DNA from: Mucilaginibacter sp. OK283
GTDB taxonomy: Bacteria > Bacteroidota > Bacteroidia > Sphingobacteriales > Sphingobacteriaceae
DNA length: 64,000 bases
Assembly (NCBI RefSeq): GCF_900110415.1
Contig: NZ_FODR01000010.1
Location: 186,001-250,000, forward strand
Reading direction: 5' to 3'
Shown here: positions 36,581-44,808 of the stretch, one piece after another
Position numbering within the stretch: position 1 is the stretch's first letter
Layout: each line of letters opens with the position of its first letter
The notes under the pieces: model-generated
Databases searched by the model: none
Told to the model about the DNA's origin: nothing
The model's input: only the letters and a program-made list of their open reading frames with translations
Made by a program: the position numbers and the translations under genes

Positions 36581-36617
36581 TGTGATATACCTCACATGAT
36601 AATGGTGAGGTATATCA
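36581..36617. promoter_or_regulatory. TGTGA-N6-TCACA site within a 13-bp-arm inverted repeat
   Basis: TGTGATATACCTCACA (36581-36596) is a perfect match to the classical CRP consensus TGTGA-N6-TCACA. It overlaps a larger inverted repeat, TGATATACCTCAC (36583-36595) with GTGAGGTATATCA (36605-36617). It lies between the Crp/Fnr stop and the Rid-family start (36673), about 80 bp upstream of the latter. It may be an operator for the neighbouring regulator or a factor-independent terminator; no T-run follows, which favours the operator. Confidence 0.55.
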
Positions 36618-36672
36618 AGGCTTGATCCCGAATGTTATCCGGATTTTTGCACTGTAAATTTATACTGCAATT

Positions 36673-37143
36673 ATGAAAAAGATCGCAAAACTGGCAACAC
36701 TATTATTAACAATTACTGCACCTGCATGGGCGCAAACTTCAAAACATGCACAGATGGAAAAAAGGATAATCAATCCCTGGGGGTGGCAGGACGAACGCAG
36801 TTATGTACAGGCTGTTGAAGCAAGACATGTGGAAAGCACACTTTACATTTCGGGACAAACCGCTATAAGCGATGACGGAATATCAAGTAATGACGATATG
36901 AAAACTCAACTGACCAAAGCATTGCAGAATTTAGAGACTGTGATCAGCAAGGCAGGGTACAAACCTGAAGGGATCGTCCGCTTAAATATTTATACGACAT
37001 CGACCTCTGAGCTTTTGTCGAATTTTAAGATTTTTCAAGATTGGGCTGTCAGGAATGGCGTCAAACAAGCACTTACGCTTTTGGAGGTGAAAAGCTTATT
37101 CGAAACTTTAAAAGTTGAGTTGGAAGCAACTGTCGTTAAATAA
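36673..37143 (+). CDS. exported Rid-family (YjgF/YER057c) protein
   Basis: A 156-residue protein with a signal peptide (1-20, APAWAQ) and a Rid domain (about 30-155; YVQAVEARHVESTLYISGQTAI, TKALQNLETVISKAGY, VELEATVVK). Classical RidA imine deaminases use an Arg in RPARxxV; the aligned segment here is KQALTLLEV with no Arg, so enamine/imine hydrolysis in the RidA manner is doubtful. Export is also atypical, since RidA works in the cytoplasm. Possibly controlled by the preceding Crp/Fnr protein. Confidence 0.8.
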   Translation: MKKIAKLATLLLTITAPAWAQTSKHAQMEKRIINPWGWQDERSYVQAVEARHVESTLYISGQTAISDDGISSNDDMKTQLTKALQNLETVISKAGYKPEGIVRLNIYTTSTSELLSNFKIFQDWAVRNGVKQALTLLEVKSLFETLKVELEATVVK

Positions 37144-37404
37144 AGTATTCGTTCGAGGATTAGTGGAAACGGAAGACTCACCCGCCGGAATGGGTCTTTC
37201 GTTTGCATAACTTCTACAATCAATTATTAATTTAGGTTTCAGGCTTCTATCTTTAGGCATGAAGGTAAAGGAGCATAGGTCAGGGATATTAAGTAGGATT
37301 CGTTTTGATTATTTGGCGTATCGTATTTCATAACTATTACGCAAATTAAGAAAGGTGGAAGTTTATTGGCCTAATAGTTGCGGCTTTTTTGTAAACTGCA
37401 ACCT

Positions 37405-37905
37405 ATGCTGAAAACAATACCTGTATTTATAGCTTCCCTGTTTATTTATAGTGGAATTGCGGCGCAGACGCCCGATAGTACCTTGAAAAAATCGCCTGTT
37501 AAAACTTTAACTGATGCGCAGTATACCGCATTGTTAAAAGGAGATGATATTTATAATATGCCGCCGGTGGCACTGCTGAACCATTACCCAATGCCGGATG
37601 TGGCTATGCAGTTTAAAAAGGAGGCAGGCCTTAGCCCCATACAAATTACTAAGATTGAAGCTATTGCTAAAGAGCTGAAACGCAAACGAATTGAAATGGG
37701 GGGATTTATTGTTACCAACGAAAAGAGACTGGATGATTTGTTTAACAAAGGAACCGACGAAGGCAGCATCATTTTTTATAGTAACCGGTCGGGCTTGTAC
37801 TACGGCGAACTGCGGGATGCCATTTTGATTGCCTGCTACAATACCTGGAAACTGCTATCGCCGGCCCAGATAAAAAAGCTGGAAACTTTGCAAAATCATA
37901 ATTGA
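37405..37905 (+). CDS. small exported protein with LTxxQ-like motifs (Spy/CpxP-like)
   Basis: A 166-residue protein from the ATG at 37405, chosen because it gives a clean signal peptide (MLKTIPVFIASLFIYSGIAAQ); an upstream TTG is less likely. The helical mature part has two LSPxQIxKIEAI/LSPAQIKKLETL motifs (about 83-95 and 149-160), reminiscent of LTxxQ periplasmic chaperone-like proteins (Spy/CpxP family). accA starts 48 bp after the stop. Function unproven. Confidence 0.6.
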   Translation: MLKTIPVFIASLFIYSGIAAQTPDSTLKKSPVKTLTDAQYTALLKGDDIYNMPPVALLNHYPMPDVAMQFKKEAGLSPIQITKIEAIAKELKRKRIEMGGFIVTNEKRLDDLFNKGTDEGSIIFYSNRSGLYYGELRDAILIACYNTWKLLSPAQIKKLETLQNHN

Positions 37906-37953
37906 TAAATTTGCCGATTGATTTGTTTAATTTAGCGGCCCCAAATAAAGTGT

Positions 37954-38907
37954 ATGAAAATAACTTTTGATTTTGAAAAACCCCTTGCCGAGCTGATGCA
38001 GCAAATTGAAAAGGTGAAGCAGGTTGAAGATAAAAACAAGTTGGATATGTCGGCAACGGTTGCAGAGCTGGAAGCCAAATTGGAAAGCACCAAAAAAGAA
38101 ATATACGGCAACCTTACCGGCTGGCAAAAGGTACAGATCTCCCGCCATCCCGAAAGGCCATATACCCTGCAATATATTGAGCTGATGTGCGATGATTTTA
38201 TTGAATTGCACGGCGACCGTACAGTTGGCGATGATAAAGCCATCATTGGTGGTTTTGGAACATTAAATGGCCAAACAGTGATGTTTATAGGCCAGCAAAA
38301 AGGCCGTAACACCAAAGAGCGCCAGTACCGCAACTTTGGTATGGCTAACCCCGAAGGCTACCGGAAGGCTCTGAGGCTGATGAAAATGGCCGAGAAATTC
38401 AACAAGCCGGTTGTTACCTTAATTGACACCCCCGGAGCATTCCCCGGCCTGGAGGCCGAAGAGCGCGGACAAGGTGAAGCCATAGCCCGTAACCTGTTAG
38501 AAATGTCGATACTTAAAGTACCTATCATCTGTGTTATTATAGGCGAAGGTGCATCAGGCGGCGCATTAGGTATAGGTATTGGCGATAAAGTAATGATGCT
38601 GGATAACTCCTGGTATTCGGTAATATCGCCGGAGAACTGCTCAACCATCCTTTGGAAAACATGGGAAAATAAAGAACGTGCCGCCGAAGTTTTGAAACTG
38701 ACATCTACAGAAATGCTAAAAAACAAGCTGATAGACGGGGTTATTAAAGAGCCCCTTGGTGGCGCCCACCAGGATCCCGTAGCTATGGCTGCCACGCTTA
38801 AAAAGCAATTGCTAAAAGATCTTAAAATCCTCAAAGAAAAAGACGTTACCGAACTGGTTAACGAGCGCATCGAAAAATTCTGTTCGATGGGTGTAGTAAA
38901 CGAATAA
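37954..38907 (+). CDS. accA: acetyl-CoA carboxylase carboxyltransferase subunit alpha
   Basis: A 317-residue subunit of the malonyl-CoA-forming carboxyltransferase. An N-terminal coiled part (FDFEKPLAELMQQIEKV) is followed by YIELMCDDFIELHGDRTVGDD, the core GFGTLNGQTVMFIGQQKGRNT, NFGMANPEGYRKALRLMKMAEKF, LIDTPGAFPGLEAEERGQGEAIA and GEGASGGALGIGIGD. Length is canonical. accB, accC and accD are not adjacent, so the complex is encoded at scattered sites. A strong terminator follows. Confidence 0.98.
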   Translation: MKITFDFEKPLAELMQQIEKVKQVEDKNKLDMSATVAELEAKLESTKKEIYGNLTGWQKVQISRHPERPYTLQYIELMCDDFIELHGDRTVGDDKAIIGGFGTLNGQTVMFIGQQKGRNTKERQYRNFGMANPEGYRKALRLMKMAEKFNKPVVTLIDTPGAFPGLEAEERGQGEAIARNLLEMSILKVPIICVIIGEGASGGALGIGIGDKVMMLDNSWYSVISPENCSTILWKTWENKERAAEVLKLTSTEMLKNKLIDGVIKEPLGGAHQDPVAMAATLKKQLLKDLKILKEKDVTELVNERIEKFCSMGVVNE

Positions 38908-38931
38908 TAGTTTTCGGACTTTAATAACCAT

Positions 38932-38969
38932 ATACTAAAAAAAGCGGCGATTGCCGCTTTTTTTAGTAT
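38932..38969. terminator. strong bidirectional terminator after accA
   Basis: ATACTAAAAAAAGCGGC (38932-38948), loop GATT, and the perfect inverse (38953-38969): 17 pairs with A and T runs in the arms, a typical two-way intrinsic terminator. Confidence 0.92.
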
Positions 38970-39020
38970 CACCCTTTTTGTTACAAGAGCGTCTATTCTT
39001 AACGTATTCGGTGGGAGACC

Positions 39021-39267
39021 TGTCAGTCTGAGTTGTAAAATTTCGCGAAATCCTGAAGGAAGAATGACAATGATTTCGCCCTAATGTCATGCTGAACTTG
39101 TTTCAGCACCCCACGTGCTAAGTATACTTCATGCGGGTCACCTGTCCTGTGGGATCCTGAAACAAGTTACAAGGATGACTTCCGTTTTTAACTTGTCATG
39201 GGTAGCCTGTCGAAGACTCGCGCGGAGAGGTCTTTGCCCGCTATGGTTCGACGGGCTCACCATGACA
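39021..39267. repeat. three consecutive TGTCA...TGACA palindromes
   Basis: Element 1: 39021-39069, TGTCAGTCTGAG...GAATGACA around TTTCGCGAAA. Element 2: 39085-39180, TGTCATGCTGAACTTGTTTC with inverse GAAACAAGTTACAAGGATGAC. Element 3: 39194-39267, TGTCATGGGTAGCCTGTCGA with inverse TCGACGGGCTCACCATGACA. All fill the gap between the accA terminator and the end of the DUF2723 gene and share ends with 16463-16552. They look like REP-type elements dispersed by a transposase-like protein not in this window. Confidence 0.8.
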
Positions 39268-39287
39268 GCCCGTTTAAATTCTTAATT

Positions 39288-42200
39288 CTATTTCCCCGTA
39301 CCCATGCCTAATTTCTTCTCATATTCTTTAAACTGCGCGTTAAATTTGGCGTTCAGTTGTGGTTGTTTGTAGTTTTTGGTAAACTCTACCAACCCGTTCA
39401 GCATCGACATCGAATATTGGATATCGCGGCTCTCCAGCGTGGTATCGCCGCTTTGCAACAGTGTTAAATTATAAGCCAGAAGGTTGGTTACGTAAGCATC
39501 AATCAGGTTGGCCAGTTTGTTGGCCATTTGGGTTTCGCCCAGGCGATAGGCGGTTTCAATCAGGTAATATTTGCGGATGGCTATCTCGGTATTTGGGATG
39601 GTCTCCGGCATTACCTCGTCGTATTTTTTTAACGCGTTTTTAGCCAGGTCGGTTTTTCCTTCTTTTAACAGGTTATCGGCCAGGCTGGAATATAACCTCG
39701 AGATCAGTGGATAAAACATGGTGTTTGATTCATGATCAAGATAGCTGGCCGTTTTCATGTTGCCCCATTTGTATTGTGTCATCATATTATGGTACATTAC
39801 CGGGGTGTTAATCAAATCGGCCGCGTTTGCAGCAGTATCAACTTTTAATGGCATCAGGCGGTTTGCAAAACCTTCGCTATACAAATATTTGCCCAGGCCT
39901 ATCAGGTTTTCATCAGGCACGGTGGTAGCAAAGTAAATTGGCCTTTTCCAGTTATTGTGGGCCAAAATATCCATCATAGCCAAAATATCTTTGGTTACGT
40001 ATTTGCCGTTAAATGTCCAATCCATTTCGGGTGTTATCTGATCCTTTTGGGCGGCTGGCACTGTTCCGGTTTTTACCACATCGTCTGCGTTAACCGTTAT
40101 TTTGAATTTTTTGGTTGGCAGATAGTTGCCCATTTCGCCATTACCATAGTCGGCCATCGCTTCCTTTTCATCCGAAGTAATAAAATCAAAAACATCCTTT
40201 AACTCGGTTGAGCCCGGCAGGTTTTTATCGCTTAAATAAACCACATCGCGTACACCGGCTTTAAATTTATCGTCGGGCATCGTAATAGGCAAAGGCTCCG
40301 ATTCATTCATCTTATGTTTCATGCCCCGGATGTACCAATCGGTACCCAGTAAGCTTAAATTTACAATGCGTACATCGGGCCTTACGTTTTCAACTTCCTG
40401 TATATACCAAAGCGGGTAGGTGTCATTATCGGCATAAGTAAACAAAATAGCATTTGGCGCGCAGGAGTTAAGATAGTTGTAGGCCATATCATGCGGCGTA
40501 AGCTTGGTCGACCGGTTATGGTCGTCCCACTCCTGGTTGGCCATTAAAACGGGAGCGGCTAATAAACAAACCACGGTGGCAATAATTCCGCTGGTTTTAG
40601 CATTAACCACCTTCCTTAAAAGCTCGGCCACGCCCATAACACCAAGGCCTATCCAAATGGCAAAAGCATAAAATGATCCGGCGTAGGCATAATCACGTTC
40701 GCGTGGTTGTAGGGGGTCCTGGTTAAGGTAAAGCACAATGGCCAAGCCGGTAAAAAAGAAGAGTACCAATACTACACCGGCGTTTCGCTGGTCGCTTTTA
40801 AAGTGGAAGAATAAGCCCACCAGGCCAATAATCAGCGGTAAAAAGTACAGGCGGTTATAGCTTTTGCTTTGGGTAACCTCGGCAGGCAATGGCTTGTTAA
40901 AATTCCAGCCGCTTATCCAGTTGCCATCGGCGCCGCTATTGCTGGTTTGCCCGTCAAGGTCATTGGTACGGCCAACAAAATTCCACAGGAAATAGCGAGT
41001 ATACATCTGGTTAACCTGCCAGGTACCAAAAAAGCCCAGGTTGGTTGCAAAGGTTGGCTTTTCGCCATCGGCCAGTTTGCTCCATGCCCGGTAGAACTGC
41101 GCATGGCCGCCCTTATCGCTAAACATACGCGGAAAAATGGTATTACGATCATAAACGGTTGTCAGTTTTTTGCCTGCAACCTCGTACTGAGTTTTGCCGC
41201 GGCGGTAAATTTGGGCGCCTTGGGTTTGCTCGGTAGGGGTAGAGTCAAAAAACTGGCCGTATAGTAATGGCGTATCACCGTACTGATCGCGGTTTAAATA
41301 GCTGTTAAGGGCAAATGCATCCTGCGGATCGCTGTTATTAAGGTTAGGATCGGCCTTGGCACGCACTACTATCATCACAAATGAACTGTAGCCAAACAGT
41401 ATGAACAACAGGCACACAAAAAAGCTATTGAGAGCAAAACGTTTTTCACGAATTTTAATCACGTACTCCAACAAGGCCAAAATACCTATGCCAATAAGTG
41501 CACCAATAATGCCGGTACTAATACCCAGCGCCAATATAAAACATACCGCCGAAGCTATAATGGCAAGCTGCGATTGTTTAATAGTATAATAAATGCCAAA
41601 AGCAATGGTGCCTATCAATAATGCAAAAAAAGCAATAGCACCGCTGCCGAAGCCCATACCCAGGGTGTTTACAAAAAGCAGATCGGAGAAGGCCGCGCCT
41701 TTAACTGTAAACTGGATAACGCCCCATAACACAAAAGCTACCGATACCACACCCGCAAAAAATGCCAGTAGCGTGCCCTGGGCGGTTATGGCTTTTGCCT
41801 TGCGGAAATAGATTACTAAAGCTATTGCCGGTATTACCAGCAGGTTTAACAGGTGGATGCCTATTGATAAGCCCATGATGTAGGCAATAAAAACAATCCA
41901 GCGGTTGGCGTTGGGTTCATCAGCATGGGCATCCCATTTTAGTATAGCCCAAAAAACGATGGCTGTACATAAAGATGATTGCGCATAAACTTCAGATTCA
42001 ACTGCCGAAAACCAAAACGTATCTGACCAAGCATAGGCCAAAGCACCAACCAAACCTGAACCTATAATGATAATCAGGCTGGCGATATTAATATCTTCGG
42101 CTTTTTTTACCAGTATTTTTTTAGCAAGCGCAGTAACCGTCCAGAATAAAAACAGGATAGTTGCGCCGCTGGCCAATGCCGAGGCCATATTGGCCCAGTA

Positions 42201-42425
42201 GGCAACCCTGGTATTATCGCCCATAGATAACAGTGTAAATACTTTACCTATCATGGTAAACAAAGGCGCTCCCGGTTGATGAGCTACCTGCATGCGGAAG
42301 ATACAAGCTATAAATTCGCCACAATCCCAAAAGCTGGCCGATGGTTCAAGTGTTAAAATGTAGGTAATGGTAGCGATAATACCGGCTATCCAGCCAAAAA
42401 TATTGTTGATCTTAGTGTAGTTCAT
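39288..42425 (-). CDS. DUF2723 family polytopic membrane protein (putative glycosyltransferase)
   Basis: A 1045-residue protein. The N-terminal half has about a dozen membrane helices starting with FGWIAGIIATITYILTLEPSASFWDCGEFIA, the DUF2723 signature also found in PMT/GT-C-type glycosyltransferases. ASFWDCGEF carries the acidic residue expected at the first luminal loop. The C-terminal ~400 residues are soluble and helical (TPR-like) after a domain with TPHDMAYNYLNSCAPNAILFTYADNDTYPLWYIQEV. Bacteroidota members are proposed to mannosylate exported proteins, but this is not proven here. Transcribed towards accA. Confidence 0.88.
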   Translation of the reverse strand: MNYTKINNIFGWIAGIIATITYILTLEPSASFWDCGEFIACIFRMQVAHQPGAPLFTMIGKVFTLLSMGDNTRVAYWANMASALASGATILFLFWTVTALAKKILVKKAEDINIASLIIIIGSGLVGALAYAWSDTFWFSAVESEVYAQSSLCTAIVFWAILKWDAHADEPNANRWIVFIAYIMGLSIGIHLLNLLVIPAIALVIYFRKAKAITAQGTLLAFFAGVVSVAFVLWGVIQFTVKGAAFSDLLFVNTLGMGFGSGAIAFFALLIGTIAFGIYYTIKQSQLAIIASAVCFILALGISTGIIGALIGIGILALLEYVIKIREKRFALNSFFVCLLFILFGYSSFVMIVVRAKADPNLNNSDPQDAFALNSYLNRDQYGDTPLLYGQFFDSTPTEQTQGAQIYRRGKTQYEVAGKKLTTVYDRNTIFPRMFSDKGGHAQFYRAWSKLADGEKPTFATNLGFFGTWQVNQMYTRYFLWNFVGRTNDLDGQTSNSGADGNWISGWNFNKPLPAEVTQSKSYNRLYFLPLIIGLVGLFFHFKSDQRNAGVVLVLFFFTGLAIVLYLNQDPLQPRERDYAYAGSFYAFAIWIGLGVMGVAELLRKVVNAKTSGIIATVVCLLAAPVLMANQEWDDHNRSTKLTPHDMAYNYLNSCAPNAILFTYADNDTYPLWYIQEVENVRPDVRIVNLSLLGTDWYIRGMKHKMNESEPLPITMPDDKFKAGVRDVVYLSDKNLPGSTELKDVFDFITSDEKEAMADYGNGEMGNYLPTKKFKITVNADDVVKTGTVPAAQKDQITPEMDWTFNGKYVTKDILAMMDILAHNNWKRPIYFATTVPDENLIGLGKYLYSEGFANRLMPLKVDTAANAADLINTPVMYHNMMTQYKWGNMKTASYLDHESNTMFYPLISRLYSSLADNLLKEGKTDLAKNALKKYDEVMPETIPNTEIAIRKYYLIETAYRLGETQMANKLANLIDAYVTNLLAYNLTLLQSGDTTLESRDIQYSMSMLNGLVEFTKNYKQPQLNAKFNAQFKEYEKKLGMGTGK

Positions 42426-42572
42426 GTCAGGTACTTTCGTATATCAAAAGGCTTAATTGAGCCGAAATTAGCAAAAAACTATTATGATGCCGAAACCAAA
42501 CGGCTTACCTTAACTCTTTTTAATCGTTTTTAGCTGTAAAACAGGCTTGTAAATACTTTTTTCAAATTCTGT

Positions 42573-42602
42573 TTTGAGAGTTAAAAAATCGTCTTATATT
42601 TG
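42573..42602 (+). promoter_or_regulatory. consensus Bacteroidota promoter for tRNA-Gln
   Basis: TTTG (42573-42576), 18 bp, then TATATTTG (42595-42602) matches TTTG-N19-TAnnTTTG. It is 36 bp upstream of the tRNA 5' end, leaving room for a short processed leader. Confidence 0.75.
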
Positions 42603-42637
42603 CATTCCTTTTCGGAGAGTAAAACATCCAGGGAGAT

Positions 42638-42708
42638 TGCCTGATAGTATAATGGTAGTACGACGGTTTTTGGTACCGTTTGTCTAGGTTCGAATCCTGG
42701 TCGGGCAA
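42638..42708 (+). tRNA. tRNA-Gln (anticodon TTG)
   Basis: The acceptor stem TGCCTGA (42638-42644) pairs with TCGGGCA (42701-42707), followed by discriminator A. The anticodon stem ACGGT/ACCGT encloses loop TTTTGGT with anticodon TTG, and the T-arm has GGTTCGAATCC. The CCA is not encoded. The D-arm is short (TAGTATAATGGTAGTA), normal for tRNA-Gln. Confidence 0.95.
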
Positions 42709-42711
42709 CAA

Positions 42712-42884
42712 GAAATTTCGGATTTCGAATTTTTGATTTCGGATTTATTCCGTTTTAGAAAATCGAGGTCCGAATTGTATTTTAGGGGGTTGTTAACGGC
42801 CTGGTTTATTTTATTTTAGCTTGATAAGCAATTGAAAATTAACCAAATCCGAAATCGGACATCCGAAATTCAAAATTCAAAAAA
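42712..42884. repeat. long inverted repeat of ATTTCGGATTTCGAATTT words between tRNA-Gln and prs
   Basis: The left arm (42712-42746; GAAATTTCGG, ATTTCGAATT, TTTGATTTCGGATTT) begins 3 bp after the tRNA. The inverse arm (42845-42884; AAATCCGAAATCGG, ACATCCGAAATTC, AAAATTC) ends exactly at the base before the prs ATG. The 98-bp spacer is AT-rich. It has the same design as 18732-18821, 26413-26547 and 43832-43917. Confidence 0.75.
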
Positions 42885-43829
42885 ATGCCATTACAATTTA
42901 ATCCGGTTAAATTATTTGCAGGTTCGGGCTCAAAAGCGCTGGCGCAAAAAATTGCTGAAGCCTATGGCCGCGAATTGGGCGATGTAGTACTTTCACGTTT
43001 TAGTGATGGCGAATTTCAACCACATTTTAATGAAACTGTAAGGGGATGCGATGTATTCCTGATACAAAGTACCCACCAGCCTACTGATAACCTGATGGAA
43101 TTGCTGATGATGATTGATGCCGCCCGCCGTGCATCGTCACATTATGTAAACGCCGTTATCCCGTATTTTGGTTTGGCGCGCCAGGACAGGAAAGATAAAC
43201 CCCGCGTAGCTATAAGCGCAAAACTGGTAGCCAATTTATTGGTGGCAGCCGGTATTAACCGCATCATGACCATGGATTTGCACGCAGCGCAGATACAGGG
43301 ATTTTTTGATGTTCCGGTTGATCACCTGGATGCTTCTATCATTTTTGTGCCGTACATTAAAAGCCTTGGTCTTGGTAATTTAACCATTGCATCGCCAGAT
43401 ATGGGGGGCTCATACAGGGCGCGCAGCTTTGCTAAATTTTTTAATGCCGAGGTTGTAATTTGCGATAAACGTCGTAAACGTGCCAACGAGATTGAATCGA
43501 TGACATTGATTGGCGACGTAACCGACCAGGACATTGTATTGATTGATGATATTTGCGATACAGCCGGCACGCTGGCCAAAGCAGCAGGCTTAATTATGGA
43601 ACGTGGTGCACGCAGCGTACGCGCGGTTTGTACACACCCCGTATTATCTGGTAAAGCTTACGAAACTATCGAAAACTCGGTGTTAACCGAACTAATAGTT
43701 ACCGACACCATACCATTGAAATATGAAAGCCCTAAAATAAAAGTATTATCAACTGCCGAATTGTTTGCAAAAGCTATAAGCAATGTAAATGAACACGGTT
43801 CGATAAGCCAGTTGTTTAGGGTAGACTAA
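42885..43829 (+). CDS. prs: ribose-phosphate pyrophosphokinase (PRPP synthetase)
   Basis: A 314-residue enzyme making 5-phosphoribosyl-1-pyrophosphate from ribose-5-phosphate and ATP. LFAGSGSKALAQKIAEAYG opens the N-domain. FSDGEFQPHFNETVRG, PYFGLARQDRKDKPRVAISAKLVANLL (ATP/flexible loop), MDLHAAQIQGFFDVPVDHL (metal/PPi) and DIVLIDDICDTAGTL (PRPP-binding loop) are all present. Length is typical of class I Prs. It lies between two inverted-repeat elements and upstream of rplY, the common prs-rplY pairing. Confidence 0.98.
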   Translation: MPLQFNPVKLFAGSGSKALAQKIAEAYGRELGDVVLSRFSDGEFQPHFNETVRGCDVFLIQSTHQPTDNLMELLMMIDAARRASSHYVNAVIPYFGLARQDRKDKPRVAISAKLVANLLVAAGINRIMTMDLHAAQIQGFFDVPVDHLDASIIFVPYIKSLGLGNLTIASPDMGGSYRARSFAKFFNAEVVICDKRRKRANEIESMTLIGDVTDQDIVLIDDICDTAGTLAKAAGLIMERGARSVRAVCTHPVLSGKAYETIENSVLTELIVTDTIPLKYESPKIKVLSTAELFAKAISNVNEHGSISQLFRVD

Positions 43830-43831
43830 TT

Positions 43832-43917
43832 AGTCCATAGCTGATGGTCAATAGTCCATGGCAGAGGGAACACGCATTAAAACAAATCCATGGTCTATTG
43901 ACTATCGACCATGGACT
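43832..43917. repeat. long inverted repeat of AGTCCATAG/TGGTCAATAG words between prs and rplY
   Basis: The left arm (43832-43861; AGTCCATAG, CTGATGGTCA, ATAGTCCATGG) starts 2 bp after the prs stop, and the inverse arm (43888-43917) matches about 25 of 30 positions. The spacer is 26 bp. The words AGTCCATGG and GGTCAATAG recur within each arm. Confidence 0.8.
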
Positions 43918-43945
43918 TAATAAATAATAAATAAAATAAAAAACA

Positions 43946-44530
43946 ATGAAATCAATTGCTATTAGCGGTTCTCCAAGAGAGAACGTAGGGAAAAGAGACG
44001 CTAAAGAACTGCGTTACCAAGGCTTAGTGCCTGCAGTACTTTACGGTGGGCCAACCCAAACCCACTTTTCAGTGTCCGCAGCTGATTTGAGAGCCGTAGT
44101 TTACACTCCGGTTGTTCATTTCATCGATCTTGACGTTGCTGGTGTTAAATCACAGGCTATTATTAAAGATTTGCAGTTTCACCCTTTAACTGAACAAATT
44201 ATCCACGTAGACTTTTTATTGCTTGACGAGAAAAAGCCTATCACTATCGAGATCCCTGTTAAATTAACCGGAACTTCGCCAGGTGTTAAAGTGGGTGGTA
44301 AATTAGTTCAAAAACTAAGGAAACTGCGCATCAAAGCATTACCTAAAGATCATTTAGATGCTATTGAAGTAAGCATTGCAGCTTTGGAAGTTGGTAAATC
44401 AGTAAAAGTGGCCGAAATTAAATTGCCAAACTTAACTATTACCAATGCACAGGAAGATACTATCGTATCTGTAACTACTTCACGTGCATTACGTCAGGCT
44501 GAGCAGGAAGCTGCTTCAGGTAAAAAATAA
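43946..44530 (+). CDS. rplY: 50S ribosomal protein L25/general stress protein Ctc
   Basis: A 194-residue two-domain L25 (Ctc type) that binds 5S rRNA. The N-domain has SGSPRENVGKRDAKELR, QGLVPAVLYGG, and IIKDLQFHPLTEQIIHVDFL. The C-domain (about 98-185) has PVKLTGTSPGVKVGGKLVQKLRKLRIKALP and a final Ala/Glu-rich tail. It follows prs, a conserved neighbourhood, and ends before a strong terminator. Confidence 0.96.
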   Translation: MKSIAISGSPRENVGKRDAKELRYQGLVPAVLYGGPTQTHFSVSAADLRAVVYTPVVHFIDLDVAGVKSQAIIKDLQFHPLTEQIIHVDFLLLDEKKPITIEIPVKLTGTSPGVKVGGKLVQKLRKLRIKALPKDHLDAIEVSIAALEVGKSVKVAEIKLPNLTITNAQEDTIVSVTTSRALRQAEQEAASGKK

Positions 44531-44546
44531 TTTTTACCCCCTGGTA

Positions 44547-44586
44547 AAAAAAACGCGATCGGGCTTTGCCTGGTCGCGTTTTTTTT
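44547..44586 (+). terminator. intrinsic terminator after rplY
   Basis: AAAAAAACGCGATCGGGC pairs with GCCTGGTCGCGTTTTTT (two G-U pairs) around a TTT loop, followed by more T. It ends the prs-rplY unit. The remaining ~220 bp to the next gene contain no ORF; TAAATTTG at 44779-44786 is a perfect -7 box about 23 bp before the aldo/keto reductase start. Confidence 0.88.
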
Positions 44587-44808
44587 GGGTCAAGAATTTT
44601 TGGCAAAAGCAAGGTTTTTAAACGCCTTGTTGTGGTTGATTGGTGGTTTGAGTCGGAAGTAAGCAACAAGCGAAAATGACTTGAGACTTGCAACTAAATA
44701 CTTTTGACTTAGCGTTAGCTGTTTGAATTTTGTAATATTTAGTTTGATACTTATAACCGCATCGCTTTGCAGGTTGTTTAAATTTGTATCAACAAAAACA
44801 TAATACCT

